From Chryseobacterium arachidis (GTDB taxonomy: Bacteria; Bacteroidota; Bacteroidia; Flavobacteriales; Weeksellaceae): a stretch of 64,000 bases of DNA. Within the stretch, counting starts at the first letter, position 1. The number at the start of each line of letters is the position of its first letter. Location of the stretch: the NCBI RefSeq assembly GCF_900129245.1, contig NZ_FQUT01000002.1, positions 1 to 64,000 of the forward strand, given 5' to 3'. Shown here piece by piece: positions 9,125 through 17,361 of this stretch. Both the position numbers and the translations under genes were made by a program. The notes beneath the pieces were generated by a model. The model was given only the letters and a program-made list of their open reading frames with translations, made no database searches and was not told the DNA's origin.

Positions 9125-9709
9125 TTAAATGTTTTTTAATATTTGTTTTACCAACTCTTCCACTGAAATGTTGGGATCTTGTTTCATGATTTTGTCTGCA
9201 AGCTTTTCGCTCATCCGTTTCGGAATGCCCAAAACTTCTAATGCAGATAACGATTCTTCCTTTACTTTATTATTCGCAAATGTAGAAATATTTTCCTCCG
9301 GATTGCTGAATTTCTGCACTTTATCCTTAAGATCCACGATAATTCTTTCAGCGGTTTTCGCCCCTATTCCTTTTGCTTTTTGGATCAGCGCACTGTTTCT
9401 GGAAAGTATAGCCGAAGCAATCTCTTCAAGGCTTAACGTGGAAAGTAAAATAAGAGCCGAAACTGCTCCCACTCCATTAACGCTTATTAACAGATTAAAC
9501 ATCTCTTTTTCCGAAAGAGTGTTAAATCCAAACAATAAATGGGCGTCTTCTCTTATGATTTGTTGAATAAAAAGTACAGTCTCTTTGTGTAAAGTAAGTG
9601 TTTGCGAGGTCATTAAACTAATACCTACATAGTAACCAACTCCTTGTACGTTGATCACTGCGTAGGTAGGCGTAAGTTCTTGAACAATGCCTTGTAGTGA
9701 AAATATCAT
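9125..9709 (-). CDS. ruvA: Holliday junction branch migration protein RuvA
   Basis: DNA-binding subunit of the RuvAB branch-migration motor, of normal length (194 residues). The N-terminal OB fold (MIFSLQGIVQELTPTYAVINVQGVGYYVGIS), two helix-hairpin-helix motifs (LLISVNGVGAVSALILLS and KAKGIGAKTAERIIVDLKDK) and a C-terminal RuvB-binding domain (ALEVLGIPKRMSEKLADKI) are all visible. It is the first gene of the ruvA-sprA pair. A minus-strand TATATTTG box lies at 9729-9736, about 20 nt before the start, but no good -33 element is seen. Confidence 0.97.
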   Translation of the reverse strand: MIFSLQGIVQELTPTYAVINVQGVGYYVGISLMTSQTLTLHKETVLFIQQIIREDAHLLFGFNTLSEKEMFNLLISVNGVGAVSALILLSTLSLEEIASAILSRNSALIQKAKGIGAKTAERIIVDLKDKVQKFSNPEENISTFANNKVKEESLSALEVLGIPKRMSEKLADKIMKQDPNISVEELVKQILKNI

Positions 9710-9828
9710 TATTAATTTTTAAAACTCCCAAATATAGCAAATTAAACTAAGTAATGTTTTCATTTCACGTACGAATGATTTTTAACTTATTTTTTGATGA
9801 TAAATTGAATGAATCAATATAAATTATA

Positions 9829-9850
9829 AAAACCCATCCGAACGGACAGG
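9829..9850 (-). terminator. Terminator after the orphan GG peptide
   Basis: CCTGTCCG and CGGATGGG (minus strand, 2-nt loop, two G-U pairs) form a hairpin followed by a T run. It lies about 32 nt past the stop of the peptide gene at 9882. Confidence 0.55.
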
Positions 9851-9881
9851 TCTTATACTTTGAGCGAATTTAATTAATATC

Positions 9882-10079
9882 TTATGGATATATATCCAGA
9901 CACATGCTTATATGACATGCGCCATTTACACACATTGGCGTACAACCATTAACCAAACACAACTGGCCTTGAGGTCTAAGGCAATAATAAGTTCCATCAG
10001 GAGATATCTGAGGATTTGTGTTAAGTCCTCCTGCAATGTGTCTTAAATTCTCTCTTGAAAGTTTTTTGATGTTTTTCAT
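9882..10079 (-). CDS. Bacteriocin-like GG-leader peptide, orphan copy
   Basis: A 65-residue precursor with leader MKNIKKLSRENLRHIAGG, a double-glycine cleavage site, then a core with six cysteines. The core matches the peptide encoded at 20577: Cys spacing 7-4-3-4-4 here against 7-3-3-5-4 there, with the shared block GCTPMC. No exporter or modification gene is adjacent, so it probably uses the C39 ABC exporter at 21201. It lies between maeB and ruvA. The leader is the type handled by C39 peptidases. Whether the mature product is a bacteriocin, a signal or something else cannot be told. Confidence 0.8.
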   Translation of the reverse strand: MKNIKKLSRENLRHIAGGLNTNPQISPDGTYYCLRPQGQLCLVNGCTPMCVNGACHISMCLDIYP

Positions 10080-10237
10080 AATAATTTTTTTTAGCTCTCC
10101 TAAAGTATTTATTTTCTTACAAAATCAATATACTATTTGATAAACTCCCCTTGAAAAACTTGCTTTTCGCCTTTCTTTACATTCAATAAAACCAATATAT
10201 AAAGGCATTTGAGGAAGATTAATCAATTATAAATTAC

Positions 10238-10273
10238 CTGTCCTAATTTCACAAAATTGTGAAATTAGGACAG
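10238..10273. repeat. 17-bp perfect inverted repeat with 2-nt loop
   Basis: CTGTCCTAATTTCACAA (10238-10254) and its exact complement (10257-10273) are separated by two bases. The element lies upstream of the orphan peptide gene and downstream of maeB, separate from the maeB terminator. It could be a peptide-gene operator, a REP-type palindrome or a second terminator. Confidence 0.6.
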
Positions 10274-10285
10274 AATTTAAATATA

Positions 10286-10323
10286 AAAAAAGCAGTACAC
10301 TAAAATTTTGTGTACTGCTTTTT
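10286..10323 (-). terminator. maeB terminator
   Basis: AAGCAGTACAC (10290-10300) pairs with GTGTACTGCTT (10310-10320), flanked by A and T runs so it can work in both directions. It lies just after the maeB stop at 10345. Confidence 0.75.
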
Positions 10324-10344
10324 ACCTTAAAGATATAATTTTTA

Positions 10345-12639
10345 TTATTTCTTGTCTTTTTTCTCTCTTCTCTGAGCATCCAAAACAGCGATTGTCGCTA
10401 AGTTTACGATCTCATCAACGCTTGAACGCATCTGTAAAACGTGAACAGGTTGCTTTAATCCCATCAAGATTGGCCCGATCACCTGTGCTACTTTCATTCC
10501 TCTTATGATTTTATACGATAAATTCGCACTTTCAAGGTTCGGAAAAATGAAAGTATTTGCCGGAGTCGTTCCTAATTTTGAGAAAGGATAATCGCTTAAA
10601 TGATCTGCATTCATGGCAAAGTCCGGCTGGATCTCTCCATCCACAACCATTTTAGGATATTTTTCGTGAAGGATGTTTACTGCTTTTGCCACTTTCTTTG
10701 AAGTCTCAGAAATTGCTGCAAAGTTTTCAAATCCTAACATGGCAATTCTTGGTTCAATGGCAAAAGATTTCACAGTAAATTCAGCCATTTTAGCAATATT
10801 TACCAGATCTTCAGCCGATGGATTCTGATTAATTGATGTATCTGCGAAGAAAATAGGTTTCTTTTCAGACAAAATCATCATCATTGCCGCTACTTTATCA
10901 ACCCCTTTATCTTTTTCAATCACTTCCAAAACAGGTCTGAGAACCGAAGTATAGTTTTTAGAGAAACCAACGATCAAACCGTCTGTATCGCCGTGTCTCA
11001 ACATCAAAGGGCCGAAATAATCTCGCTGGCGAACGAACCTTTTTGCTTTGTACTCGTTCATTCCTTTTCTCTGGCGAAGCTTCCAAAGTGTTTCTCTGTA
11101 TTTTTTTCTGTTTTCTTTCTGATCGTCATCACTTGGATCAATAATCGGAACATCAAGACTGATTCCGAAACGCTCCATCTGCTCCTGAATGTATTTTTTA
11201 TTTCCTAATAAGCTTGGGAACGCAATTCCTTCTTCGTAAAGAATTTGTGCAGCCTTCAGAACATTGTACTCTTCGGCATTTCCTAAAGTAATTCTCTTCG
11301 GATTTGCTTTTGCACGGCTCTGCATCATTCTTACCAGCTTCTCATCTCTTCCCATTCTGTCAAGAAGACCATTCTCGTATTCTTCGAAGTCAGTAATCGT
11401 TTTTCTTGCTACCCCGCTTTCAATTGCCGCCTTTGCCACTGCACTTGAAACTTTAGTAATCAATCTGTTATCAAATGGTTTTGGAATGAAATATTCTCTG
11501 CCAAACTGTAAATTCTGAACATTATAAGCTAAAATTACAGCTTCGGGAACCGGCTCTTTCGCCAAATCAGCGATCGCATGAACGGCAGCCAATTTCATCG
11601 CTTCATTAATCCCTTTTGCCTGAACATCCAATGCTCCACGGAAAATGTACGGGAAACCAAGAACGTTGTTTACCTGGTTAGGATAGTCACTTCTTCCTGT
11701 TGCCATGATTACATCTTTACGGGTTTCAACCGCTAAATCATAAGCAATTTCAGGATCCGGATTTGCCAGTGCGAAAACAATTGGATTTTCGTTCATGCTC
11801 AAAAGCATTTCCGTAGACATGACATTTCCTTTAGATAATCCGATGAAAACGTCTGAACCTTTTACCGCATCTTCTAATGTATCGATATCTGTTTCAACAA
11901 TGAAATCTAATTTTTCGGGAGTAAGGTTTTCTCTTCTTTGGTTGATAACCCCTTTACTGTCGCACATCAAAACGTTCTCTCTTTTTAAACCAAGAGAAAT
12001 ATACAGGTTTGTACACGCAATTGCCGCAGCTCCTGCTCCATTCACCACCATTTTTACATCTTCGATATTCTTGTTGGCAATTTGCAAAGAGTTGATCAAA
12101 GCAGCAGCTGAGATGATCGCTGTACCGTGCTGATCATCATGCATTAAAGGAATATCCAATTCCTCTTTTAATCTTTGTTCGATATAGAATGCTTCAGGAG
12201 CTTTAATATCTTCCAGGTTGATTCCTCCGAAAGTAGGAGCAATTCCTTTCACAATATCAATAAATTTATCCGGATCTTTTTCGTTGATTTCAATATCAAA
12301 AACATTGATATCTGCAAAAATTTTGAACAAAAGACCTTTCCCTTCCATCACAGGCTTTGACGCCTCTGCACCAATATCTCCCAATCCTAGAACCGCAGTA
12401 CCATTAGAAATAACAGCCACCAGATTTCCTTTTCCTGTATAATCGTACACAGTTTCCGGCTTATCGTGAATCTCCATACAAGGAACTGCAACCCCCGGAG
12501 AATACGCCAATGACAAATCTCTCTGAGATGAGTGTGGTTTTGAAGGGATCACTTCGATCTTACCTTTAGGTTCGGCTTTATGATAATCTAACGCGGCCTG
12601 ATTAAAGTTCTTTTCGTCGCGGTGGGTTTTGTTTGACAT
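10345..12639 (-). CDS. maeB: NADP-dependent malic enzyme with PTA-like C-terminal domain
   Basis: Oxidative decarboxylation of malate to pyruvate with NADP. The 764-residue length is that of the MaeB type, which carries a phosphotransacetylase-like domain. Residues about 1-420 are the malic enzyme part ([46 protein letters not shown]; nucleotide site [39 protein letters not shown]). Residues about 430-760 are the PTA-like domain ([28 protein letters not shown] region, [15 protein letters not shown] end), usually regulatory and not catalytic. The [25 protein letters not shown] block is diagnostic. The start lies 20 nt after the stop of the kinase-like gene at 12660, so the two may be cotranscribed. 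Confidence 0.96.
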   Translation of the reverse strand: MSNKTHRDEKNFNQAALDYHKAEPKGKIEVIPSKPHSSQRDLSLAYSPGVAVPCMEIHDKPETVYDYTGKGNLVAVISNGTAVLGLGDIGAEASKPVMEGKGLLFKIFADINVFDIEINEKDPDKFIDIVKGIAPTFGGINLEDIKAPEAFYIEQRLKEELDIPLMHDDQHGTAIISAAALINSLQIANKNIEDVKMVVNGAGAAAIACTNLYISLGLKRENVLMCDSKGVINQRRENLTPEKLDFIVETDIDTLEDAVKGSDVFIGLSKGNVMSTEMLLSMNENPIVFALANPDPEIAYDLAVETRKDVIMATGRSDYPNQVNNVLGFPYIFRGALDVQAKGINEAMKLAAVHAIADLAKEPVPEAVILAYNVQNLQFGREYFIPKPFDNRLITKVSSAVAKAAIESGVARKTITDFEEYENGLLDRMGRDEKLVRMMQSRAKANPKRITLGNAEEYNVLKAAQILYEEGIAFPSLLGNKKYIQEQMERFGISLDVPIIDPSDDDQKENRKKYRETLWKLRQRKGMNEYKAKRFVRQRDYFGPLMLRHGDTDGLIVGFSKNYTSVLRPVLEVIEKDKGVDKVAAMMMILSEKKPIFFADTSINQNPSAEDLVNIAKMAEFTVKSFAIEPRIAMLGFENFAAISETSKKVAKAVNILHEKYPKMVVDGEIQPDFAMNADHLSDYPFSKLGTTPANTFIFPNLESANLSYKIIRGMKVAQVIGPILMGLKQPVHVLQMRSSVDEIVNLATIAVLDAQRREKKDKK

Positions 12640-12659
12640 ATAATGAATTTTGTTATTAA

Positions 12660-13520
12660 TTATAATATATATTGAATGTGGTAATCTACCAAGCTCTCGA
12701 TAGGCTTCTGCACGATCTGCCCCACATTAAGATTAAGTTCCGCAGCTGCAGAACGTAAAATATCTTCGTAATAATAAGCAATGGAACCAATAAAATTAAC
12801 CTCGGCATCTTTTGATTCTACATAAGGAAGAACCTGATAATCGAAGAAATTAAGCATTTCCTCGTGGACCATTTTCTGTAAATACGGGTGATCTTTTCTT
12901 TCTACCACAAATTTATTGAAATCTGCTAAGTACGCATTGGGACGTGAAGTATGATACATGTTTTTCAATGCTTCTTCTACCGTCAGCTTATACGTTTGCT
13001 CAAATTCGGATGAAAGATCTGCCGGAAGTTTCTGCATAAAGAATCTCCTTACCAGCTGTTTCCCGATTGCGCTTCCGCTTCCTTCGTCTCCTACCAGAAA
13101 ACCAAGAGAAGGAAGTTGGATCTTTATATTTTCACCGTCAAAATAGCATGAATTTGAACCTGTTCCCAAAATACAAACGATAGCCGGTGTTCCTCTGTAC
13201 GCTGCATATGCCGCTGCAGTAAGATCTTCTTTCACTACCGTTTCCGCATTAGTAAATACTTTCCCCAGTTCTTCAATAATCGTATCACAATTTTGCTGAA
13301 CTCCACATCCGGAACCATAAAAATAGATCTTTTTGATGGAATTTTTAACGGTTGTTAAGCTTGTATTTTTTTCAATTTCGGGAACAATCAGCTCTTTGTT
13401 GATAAAGTTTGGGTTGAAACCAATGGTTTCCGTTTTCAGGAAGATCTTTTTGAAATCGTCCAAAATTACCCAATCCGATTTTGTAGAACCACTATCAACA
13501 ATAGCAACCATATTTTCCAT
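12660..13520 (-). CDS. N-acetylglucosamine kinase-like protein (BadF/BadG/BcrA/BcrD ATPase family)
   Basis: A 286-residue ASKHA-fold kinase. The phosphate-1 motif (IVDSGSTKSDWVI, residues about 7-19), a second glycine-rich motif (CILGTGSNSC) and the downstream GDEGSGSAIGKQLVRRFF segment are characteristic of the BadF-type N-acetylglucosamine kinases. Likely reaction: ATP-dependent phosphorylation of GlcNAc or a related amino sugar during cell-wall recycling. Substrate is inferred from family only. It lies directly upstream of maeB. Confidence 0.85.
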   Translation of the reverse strand: MENMVAIVDSGSTKSDWVILDDFKKIFLKTETIGFNPNFINKELIVPEIEKNTSLTTVKNSIKKIYFYGSGCGVQQNCDTIIEELGKVFTNAETVVKEDLTAAAYAAYRGTPAIVCILGTGSNSCYFDGENIKIQLPSLGFLVGDEGSGSAIGKQLVRRFFMQKLPADLSSEFEQTYKLTVEEALKNMYHTSRPNAYLADFNKFVVERKDHPYLQKMVHEEMLNFFDYQVLPYVESKDAEVNFIGSIAYYYEDILRSAAAELNLNVGQIVQKPIESLVDYHIQYIL

Positions 13521-13765
13521 TTTAGTTTAAGAATGCTAAATTATGAATTTATCTTGTAAGATGACGGATTATGAACATGACATATATATTATTTGTGATC
13601 TTGTGATAATCTTTTCTATTTTAAATTATATGTTGATTCGGACAGAAAATCCGTCTTTTATTTTAGAGGTGGCTCCTTGGATTAAAAGAATTTAATAACT
13701 ATTAAATCAGATTAATTTATTTAATGAATACTTTCGACCGAATTTTCATATCGTTTTAAGGACAT

Positions 13766-13798
13766 ATCCTTGTCAAGGCTTGAAACCTTGACAAGGAT
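13766..13798. repeat. REP-like palindrome (ATCCTTGTCAAGG)
   Basis: ATCCTTGTCAAGG (13766-13778) is repeated in exact inverted form at 13786-13798 around a 7-nt loop. Each arm is itself nearly palindromic (CCTTG-T-CAAGG), so several folds are possible. There is no T run beside it, so a repeat element is more likely than a terminator. Confidence 0.55.
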
Positions 13799-13812
13799 GA
13801 TGAAGATTTAAC

Positions 13813-13849
13813 AAAAAAAGAGAACCAGTTATTCTTAGTTCTCTTTTTA
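13813..13849 (-). terminator. Terminator after the 87-residue hypothetical gene
   Basis: AAAAAGAGAAC (13815-13825) pairs with GTTCTCTTTTT (13838-13848). A and T runs on both sides make it a bidirectional terminator; the gene ending at 13876 is its likely user. Confidence 0.7.
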
Positions 13850-13875
13850 TTCGTCCTGAGTGTGATGCATAATTA

Positions 13876-14139
13876 TTAATGTTTAATCTCCGTTTTTTTA
13901 TCGTTAAACTGTATCAGCCAATCTTCGATCTCATCTTCCAGATAGGAAGTCTGAAGGATCATCGCATTGATAAAATCATCTGGTACAGGTTCGCCGCTGG
14001 AGTTTTCGAGGTTCCAAAGTTCATTGGACATATTTTCGTACTCTGAATAGACACGTTTGAAGCGTGAATTTTCTCTTTCAAGGGCTTCAATATTTTGCTG
14101 CTGAAGCTGGAATTTTCTGTATTTGTTTTGACGTTTCAT
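13876..14139 (-). CDS. Small coiled-coil hypothetical protein
   Basis: 87 residues, highly charged, with a predicted long helix from about residue 10 to 48 (QLQQQNIEALERENSRF heptad pattern) and an acidic C-terminal half (TSYLEDEIEDW). No signal peptide, membrane segment or known motif. It stands alone with its own terminator. I do not recognise the family; cytoplasmic location is inferred. Confidence 0.65.
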   Translation of the reverse strand: MKRQNKYRKFQLQQQNIEALERENSRFKRVYSEYENMSNELWNLENSSGEPVPDDFINAMILQTSYLEDEIEDWLIQFNDKKTEIKH

Positions 14140-14347
14140 ACAAATATTATTATAATGTGGTAAAAAAATGTTTTGGTCGTATGCCTACAATCGCGCACTA
14201 CAAGATAGAAAAAACCATCAACACAAACAGTTGAAAATGAATTTATTATCAGGTCAGGTTTACATCATTCTGAAAATTAAATTTAGAAATTATTTTGAAT
14301 CAAAAAAAATATTTAACATCTTTTTTTATCGGTTTAACATATAATTA

Positions 14348-14355
14348 TAAATTTG
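14348..14355 (+). promoter_or_regulatory. -7 box for the GtrA-like gene (TAAATTTG)
   Basis: TAAATTTG matches TAnnTTTG. It lies 17 nt before the ATG at 14373 and downstream of an in-frame ATG at 14295, so it argues for the later start. No good -33 element is visible. Confidence 0.5.
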
Positions 14356-14372
14356 CATATCATAAAAATCGG

Positions 14373-14831
14373 ATGAGAGATTTAATACTACGCCAGAAAC
14401 AGGTTTTGTTCTTCATCATAGCCGGAGGACTGAGTGCCATTGTAGAAATCGGGAGCTTTAAGTTCTTCAGCACTTCCCTGCCTCAATTCTTTCCGCGTGA
14501 AACCAATTTCCACGGAATCCACTATCCGCTGAGCAATATTTTCTCTACAAGCTGCGGCATTATCAGTAATTATTTTTTGAGCATCTGGTTTGTTTTTGAA
14601 AGAGGAAAACATTCTAAGAGAAAGGAGTTTCTTTATTTTATGGTAGTGTCTTTTATTTCGACTTTAATGAGCCTTGGTTTTTTCCAGATTTTTTACAGCT
14701 TTATATTTAAGGATAATATTGATTTGATTATTTATACCTTAAGCCCGGAAATCATCAGTAAGATTGCAGCCATTTTATTGGTTTCCATTCTTAATTATTC
14801 AGTCAAGAAAAAAGTAATTTTTAACGGATAA
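14373..14831 (+). CDS. GtrA-like family membrane protein
   Basis: About 152 residues with four hydrophobic helices (VLFFIIAGGLSAIVEIGSF; IFSTSCGIISNYFLSIWFVF; FLYFMVVSFISTLMSLGFF; ISKIAAILLVSILNYSVKK). The ISNYFLSIWFVF and LNYSVKKKVIF segments are typical of GtrA, a family linked to translocation of lipid-linked sugars for cell-surface polysaccharides. The ATG at 14373 is preferred over 14295 because a -7 box lies between the two. The next gene, an acyltransferase, starts 3 nt after its stop. Confidence 0.8.
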   Translation: MRDLILRQKQVLFFIIAGGLSAIVEIGSFKFFSTSLPQFFPRETNFHGIHYPLSNIFSTSCGIISNYFLSIWFVFERGKHSKRKEFLYFMVVSFISTLMSLGFFQIFYSFIFKDNIDLIIYTLSPEIISKIAAILLVSILNYSVKKKVIFNG

Positions 14832-14834
14832 GCT

Positions 14835-15560
14835 GTGACAAAAGTTTTAAATCGTCTTTGGAGATTCTGGTTGTTGCTGTTGGCATTTGTCTTCACCATA
14901 CTTTTCGGAATCCCTGTTTATATTTTATCCTTCAGTAAAAAACATTATAAATATGCTTATAAATTTATAAGATGCTGGAGCTACTGTATATTTTACGGAA
15001 TGGGACTGCGCTATGAACTGAAAAAACTTTCTGAGCAGAAATTAGATAAAAACCAGCAGTATGTTTTCATTTCGAATCATACTTCCATTATGGATATTAT
15101 GTTGATGTGCATTTTGTGTGCAGATCATCCCATTTGCTTTGTCGGAAAAAAAGAATTGGTAAAAATTCCGATTTTCGGAACTATATATAAAAGAATATGC
15201 GTAATGGTAGACCGTAAAAGCGCGAGAAGCCGGGCCGATGTCTACAGAAGATGCGCCGAAAAAATGGAAGAAGGAAACAGCATCGTTATTTTTCCCGAAG
15301 GTGGAGTTCCGGATGATACTTCTATTATTCTGGATGAATTTAAAGATGGAGCCTTTACTCTTTCTTCAAAACATAATTCACCAATCGTTATCTTTACTTT
15401 TATTGGTTTAAAGGAAATTTTCCCATTTGACAATTCCCAAGGCTATCCCGGTAAGGCAAAAGTATACTTCAACGGGATTTTAGCTCCTTCAGATTCACCA
15501 AAAGATCTTAAAATGTCTTCTTTTGAGACAATAAAAAAAACGCTTACAGAATTCAGTTAA
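14835..15560 (+). CDS. 1-acyl-sn-glycerol-3-phosphate acyltransferase family (PlsC-like)
   Basis: 241 residues. An N-terminal membrane helix (LLLLAFVFTILFGIPVYIL) is followed by the PlsC motifs: NHTSIMD (the H-x4-D catalytic motif) and IVIFPEGGVPDD (the EGTR-like motif with substitutions). It would transfer an acyl chain to lysophosphatidate or a related lysolipid at the inner membrane. The altered second motif means the exact acceptor is uncertain. It is coupled to the GtrA-like gene, 3 nt upstream, which suggests envelope lipid or glycolipid work. Confidence 0.85.
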   Translation: MTKVLNRLWRFWLLLLAFVFTILFGIPVYILSFSKKHYKYAYKFIRCWSYCIFYGMGLRYELKKLSEQKLDKNQQYVFISNHTSIMDIMLMCILCADHPICFVGKKELVKIPIFGTIYKRICVMVDRKSARSRADVYRRCAEKMEEGNSIVIFPEGGVPDDTSIILDEFKDGAFTLSSKHNSPIVIFTFIGLKEIFPFDNSQGYPGKAKVYFNGILAPSDSPKDLKMSSFETIKKTLTEFS

Positions 15561-15591
15561 TTGCATAAATAAATTATATTTGTGCAATTAA
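15557..15591 (+). promoter_or_regulatory. Promoter box inside an inverted repeat before the sugar transporter
   Basis: TTAATTGCA (15557-15565) and TGCAATTAA (15583-15591) are exact inverted repeats 17 nt apart. A TATATTTG box (15575-15582) lies between them, 18 nt before the transporter start. This is the layout of an operator over a promoter. No -33 match is visible, which would fit an activator-dependent or repressed promoter. Confidence 0.5.
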
Positions 15592-15600
15592 AAAAACAAA

Positions 15601-17361
15601 ATGGATTCTAACCAGCAACAGACCAAGTGGTCTCAATTTCTCTCACTCATCGTAGTGTTCTTTTTCTGGGGCTTTGTGGCCGCAAGTAACGATATCCTTA
15701 TTCCTGTATTCAAAAAATGGTTTGTGCTTTCTCAGGTACAAAGCCAGTTGGTAGCATGGGCTTTTTATGTAGCATATTTTGTGGGATCTGTGGTATTTTT
15801 CCTAATCTCTATCAAAAGTGACATCCTTCAGAAATTCGGGTATAAAAAAACGCTCGCTGTCGGACTTCTACTTTCTGCATTAGGAGCATTTCTTTTCGTT
15901 CCAGCAGCTGCTGCGGCAAACTTCTGGTTCTTCCTGACTGCCCTTTTCATCGTAGGTTTAGGCTTTTCTGTTCAACAGATTGTTGCCAATCCTTTAGCCA
16001 TCAAAATGGGAAGCCCTCAAACCGGAGCTCACCGTCTTACACTTGCAGGAGGAATCAACTCATTAGGAACAACTATTGGCCCTATCCTTGTAGGGATCGC
16101 ACTTTTCGGAATGGGAAATGATAAAGAGAGTAAATCGAACGATAAAAATTTATCTAAAATAGAAGTTGTAAAGGCTGAATATATTACTCATAAAAATGAA
16201 TTAGCAAAAAATGTTGAAGAGCTTCGCTCTGACAAAAATGACGATCCAGCCACAGTAAATGCTACAATAAGTACTGCACAGGCAAATATTGACGCTTTAG
16301 ATACAGAAATCAAACAGCTTAATAACATCTCTGTAGCAAGTGATCAGCAAGTGGACAGCTTTTCTAAAAAATTAGAAAAAATCAAAGAAAAATCTTCAGC
16401 AATTTCTTACCCAATTGAATTTGTAAAAGAAAACCTGAAAATGGTGAAAATTCCTTTTATTGTACTAGGAGTTGCTTTTATTCTGGTTTCCATCTTTATG
16501 CTTTTCTCTAAAATTGAAGATCCTGCAAAAGAGGAAGAAGAAAATACTGAAGAGGGAAGCTCTAAATTCAACATTTTAAAATACCCGCAATTATATTTGG
16601 GAATGCTTGCTATTTTCATTTATGTTGGTGTGGAAGTTTCTATTATCAGTAACTTGCCTGCATTACTTCATACTAAAGAATTCGGAGGAGTCTTGGAACA
16701 TAATATAGCACCGTTTGTTTCTCTTTATTGGGGAAGTTTAATGATCGGTAGATGGAACGGAAGTATCAACGTTTTCAATATTTCTAAGACAACTATAAAT
16801 ATCTTAAAATTTGTAGTTCCTTTCATTGCATTTGCGATTATTATCGTAGCCAATACTCTAAGTGGAAAAGACGTTTCTTCTTTCTATATTTACGGATTCT
16901 GGATTTTAGCATTTATATTAATGAGTTTCCTTGGTGGAAAAAATGCAGGGAAAACATTAATGATTTTTGGAGTTGCAGGCGTTATAATGATGCTGATCGG
17001 ATTGGTTTATCCAGACAAGGAAATTGCGAAGTACTTCTTCATTTCAGGAGGTCTTTTCTGTTCAATCATGTGGCCGTCGATCTTTGACCTTGCCATTGCA
17101 GGATTAGGCAAAAATACAGGTAAGGCTTCATCTTTCCTTGTAATGATGATTCTGGGTGGAGGTGTAATTCCTTTGGTTCAGGGATGGCTTTGTGATTTTG
17201 ATAAAACAAGCGAAGGAATCTTAGGAATTACGTGGACTCATTTTTCATATATCATACCGGTTTTATGTTTTGTTTATTTAGCTTTTTATGGATTTATTAC
17301 TCCAAAAATTCTGAGAAAACAAGGCATCGAAATGGGTGAATCTGCATCTCATGGTCATTAA
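15601..17361 (+). CDS. Sugar MFS transporter (FucP/GluP-like) with long central insertion
   Basis: 586 residues. The start (FFFWGFVAASNDILIPVFKKWF) and the motifs GLGFSVQQIVANPLAIKMG and LTLAGGINSLGTTIGPILVG identify the FucP/glucose-galactose branch of the major facilitator superfamily, proton-coupled sugar importers of the inner membrane. Members are usually about 410-450 residues. Here about 100 extra residues (roughly 180-280) are polar, rich in Lys/Glu and predicted coiled coil (VEELRSDK, QVDSFSKKLEKIKEK) between membrane helices. A second polar loop (EDPAKEEEENTEEGSS) follows. The promoter region carries an inverted repeat. Substrate unknown. Confidence 0.88.
   Translation: MDSNQQQTKWSQFLSLIVVFFFWGFVAASNDILIPVFKKWFVLSQVQSQLVAWAFYVAYFVGSVVFFLISIKSDILQKFGYKKTLAVGLLLSALGAFLFVPAAAAANFWFFLTALFIVGLGFSVQQIVANPLAIKMGSPQTGAHRLTLAGGINSLGTTIGPILVGIALFGMGNDKESKSNDKNLSKIEVVKAEYITHKNELAKNVEELRSDKNDDPATVNATISTAQANIDALDTEIKQLNNISVASDQQVDSFSKKLEKIKEKSSAISYPIEFVKENLKMVKIPFIVLGVAFILVSIFMLFSKIEDPAKEEEENTEEGSSKFNILKYPQLYLGMLAIFIYVGVEVSIISNLPALLHTKEFGGVLEHNIAPFVSLYWGSLMIGRWNGSINVFNISKTTINILKFVVPFIAFAIIIVANTLSGKDVSSFYIYGFWILAFILMSFLGGKNAGKTLMIFGVAGVIMMLIGLVYPDKEIAKYFFISGGLFCSIMWPSIFDLAIAGLGKNTGKASSFLVMMILGGGVIPLVQGWLCDFDKTSEGILGITWTHFSYIIPVLCFVYLAFYGFITPKILRKQGIEMGESASHGH

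Larger units (their letters stand above)
13521..13875. other. Intergenic region with palindrome and terminator
   Basis: No gene is visible. It contains the upstream region of the kinase-like gene (a TAATTTAG box at about 13538 resembles a -10 element but is weak), a 13-bp perfect inverted repeat at 13766-13798 and the terminator at 13813-13849. Confidence 0.6.

Noticed and set aside
9129..9566. 145-codon frame antisense to ruvA
   Set aside because: It mirrors the ruvA coding frame on the other strand; ruvA is unambiguous and complete.
11795..12133. 112-codon frame antisense to maeB
   Set aside because: A shadow frame inside a clear malic enzyme gene; no independent signals.
13766..13798. 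Palindrome as the terminator of the 87-residue hypothetical gene
   Set aside because: A better hairpin with T runs at 13813-13849 is closer to the stop, and this palindrome has no T run.
14295..14372. Earlier start for the GtrA-like protein
   Set aside because: The -7 box TAAATTTG at 14348 lies downstream of this ATG, and the 26 extra residues do not fit the family start.
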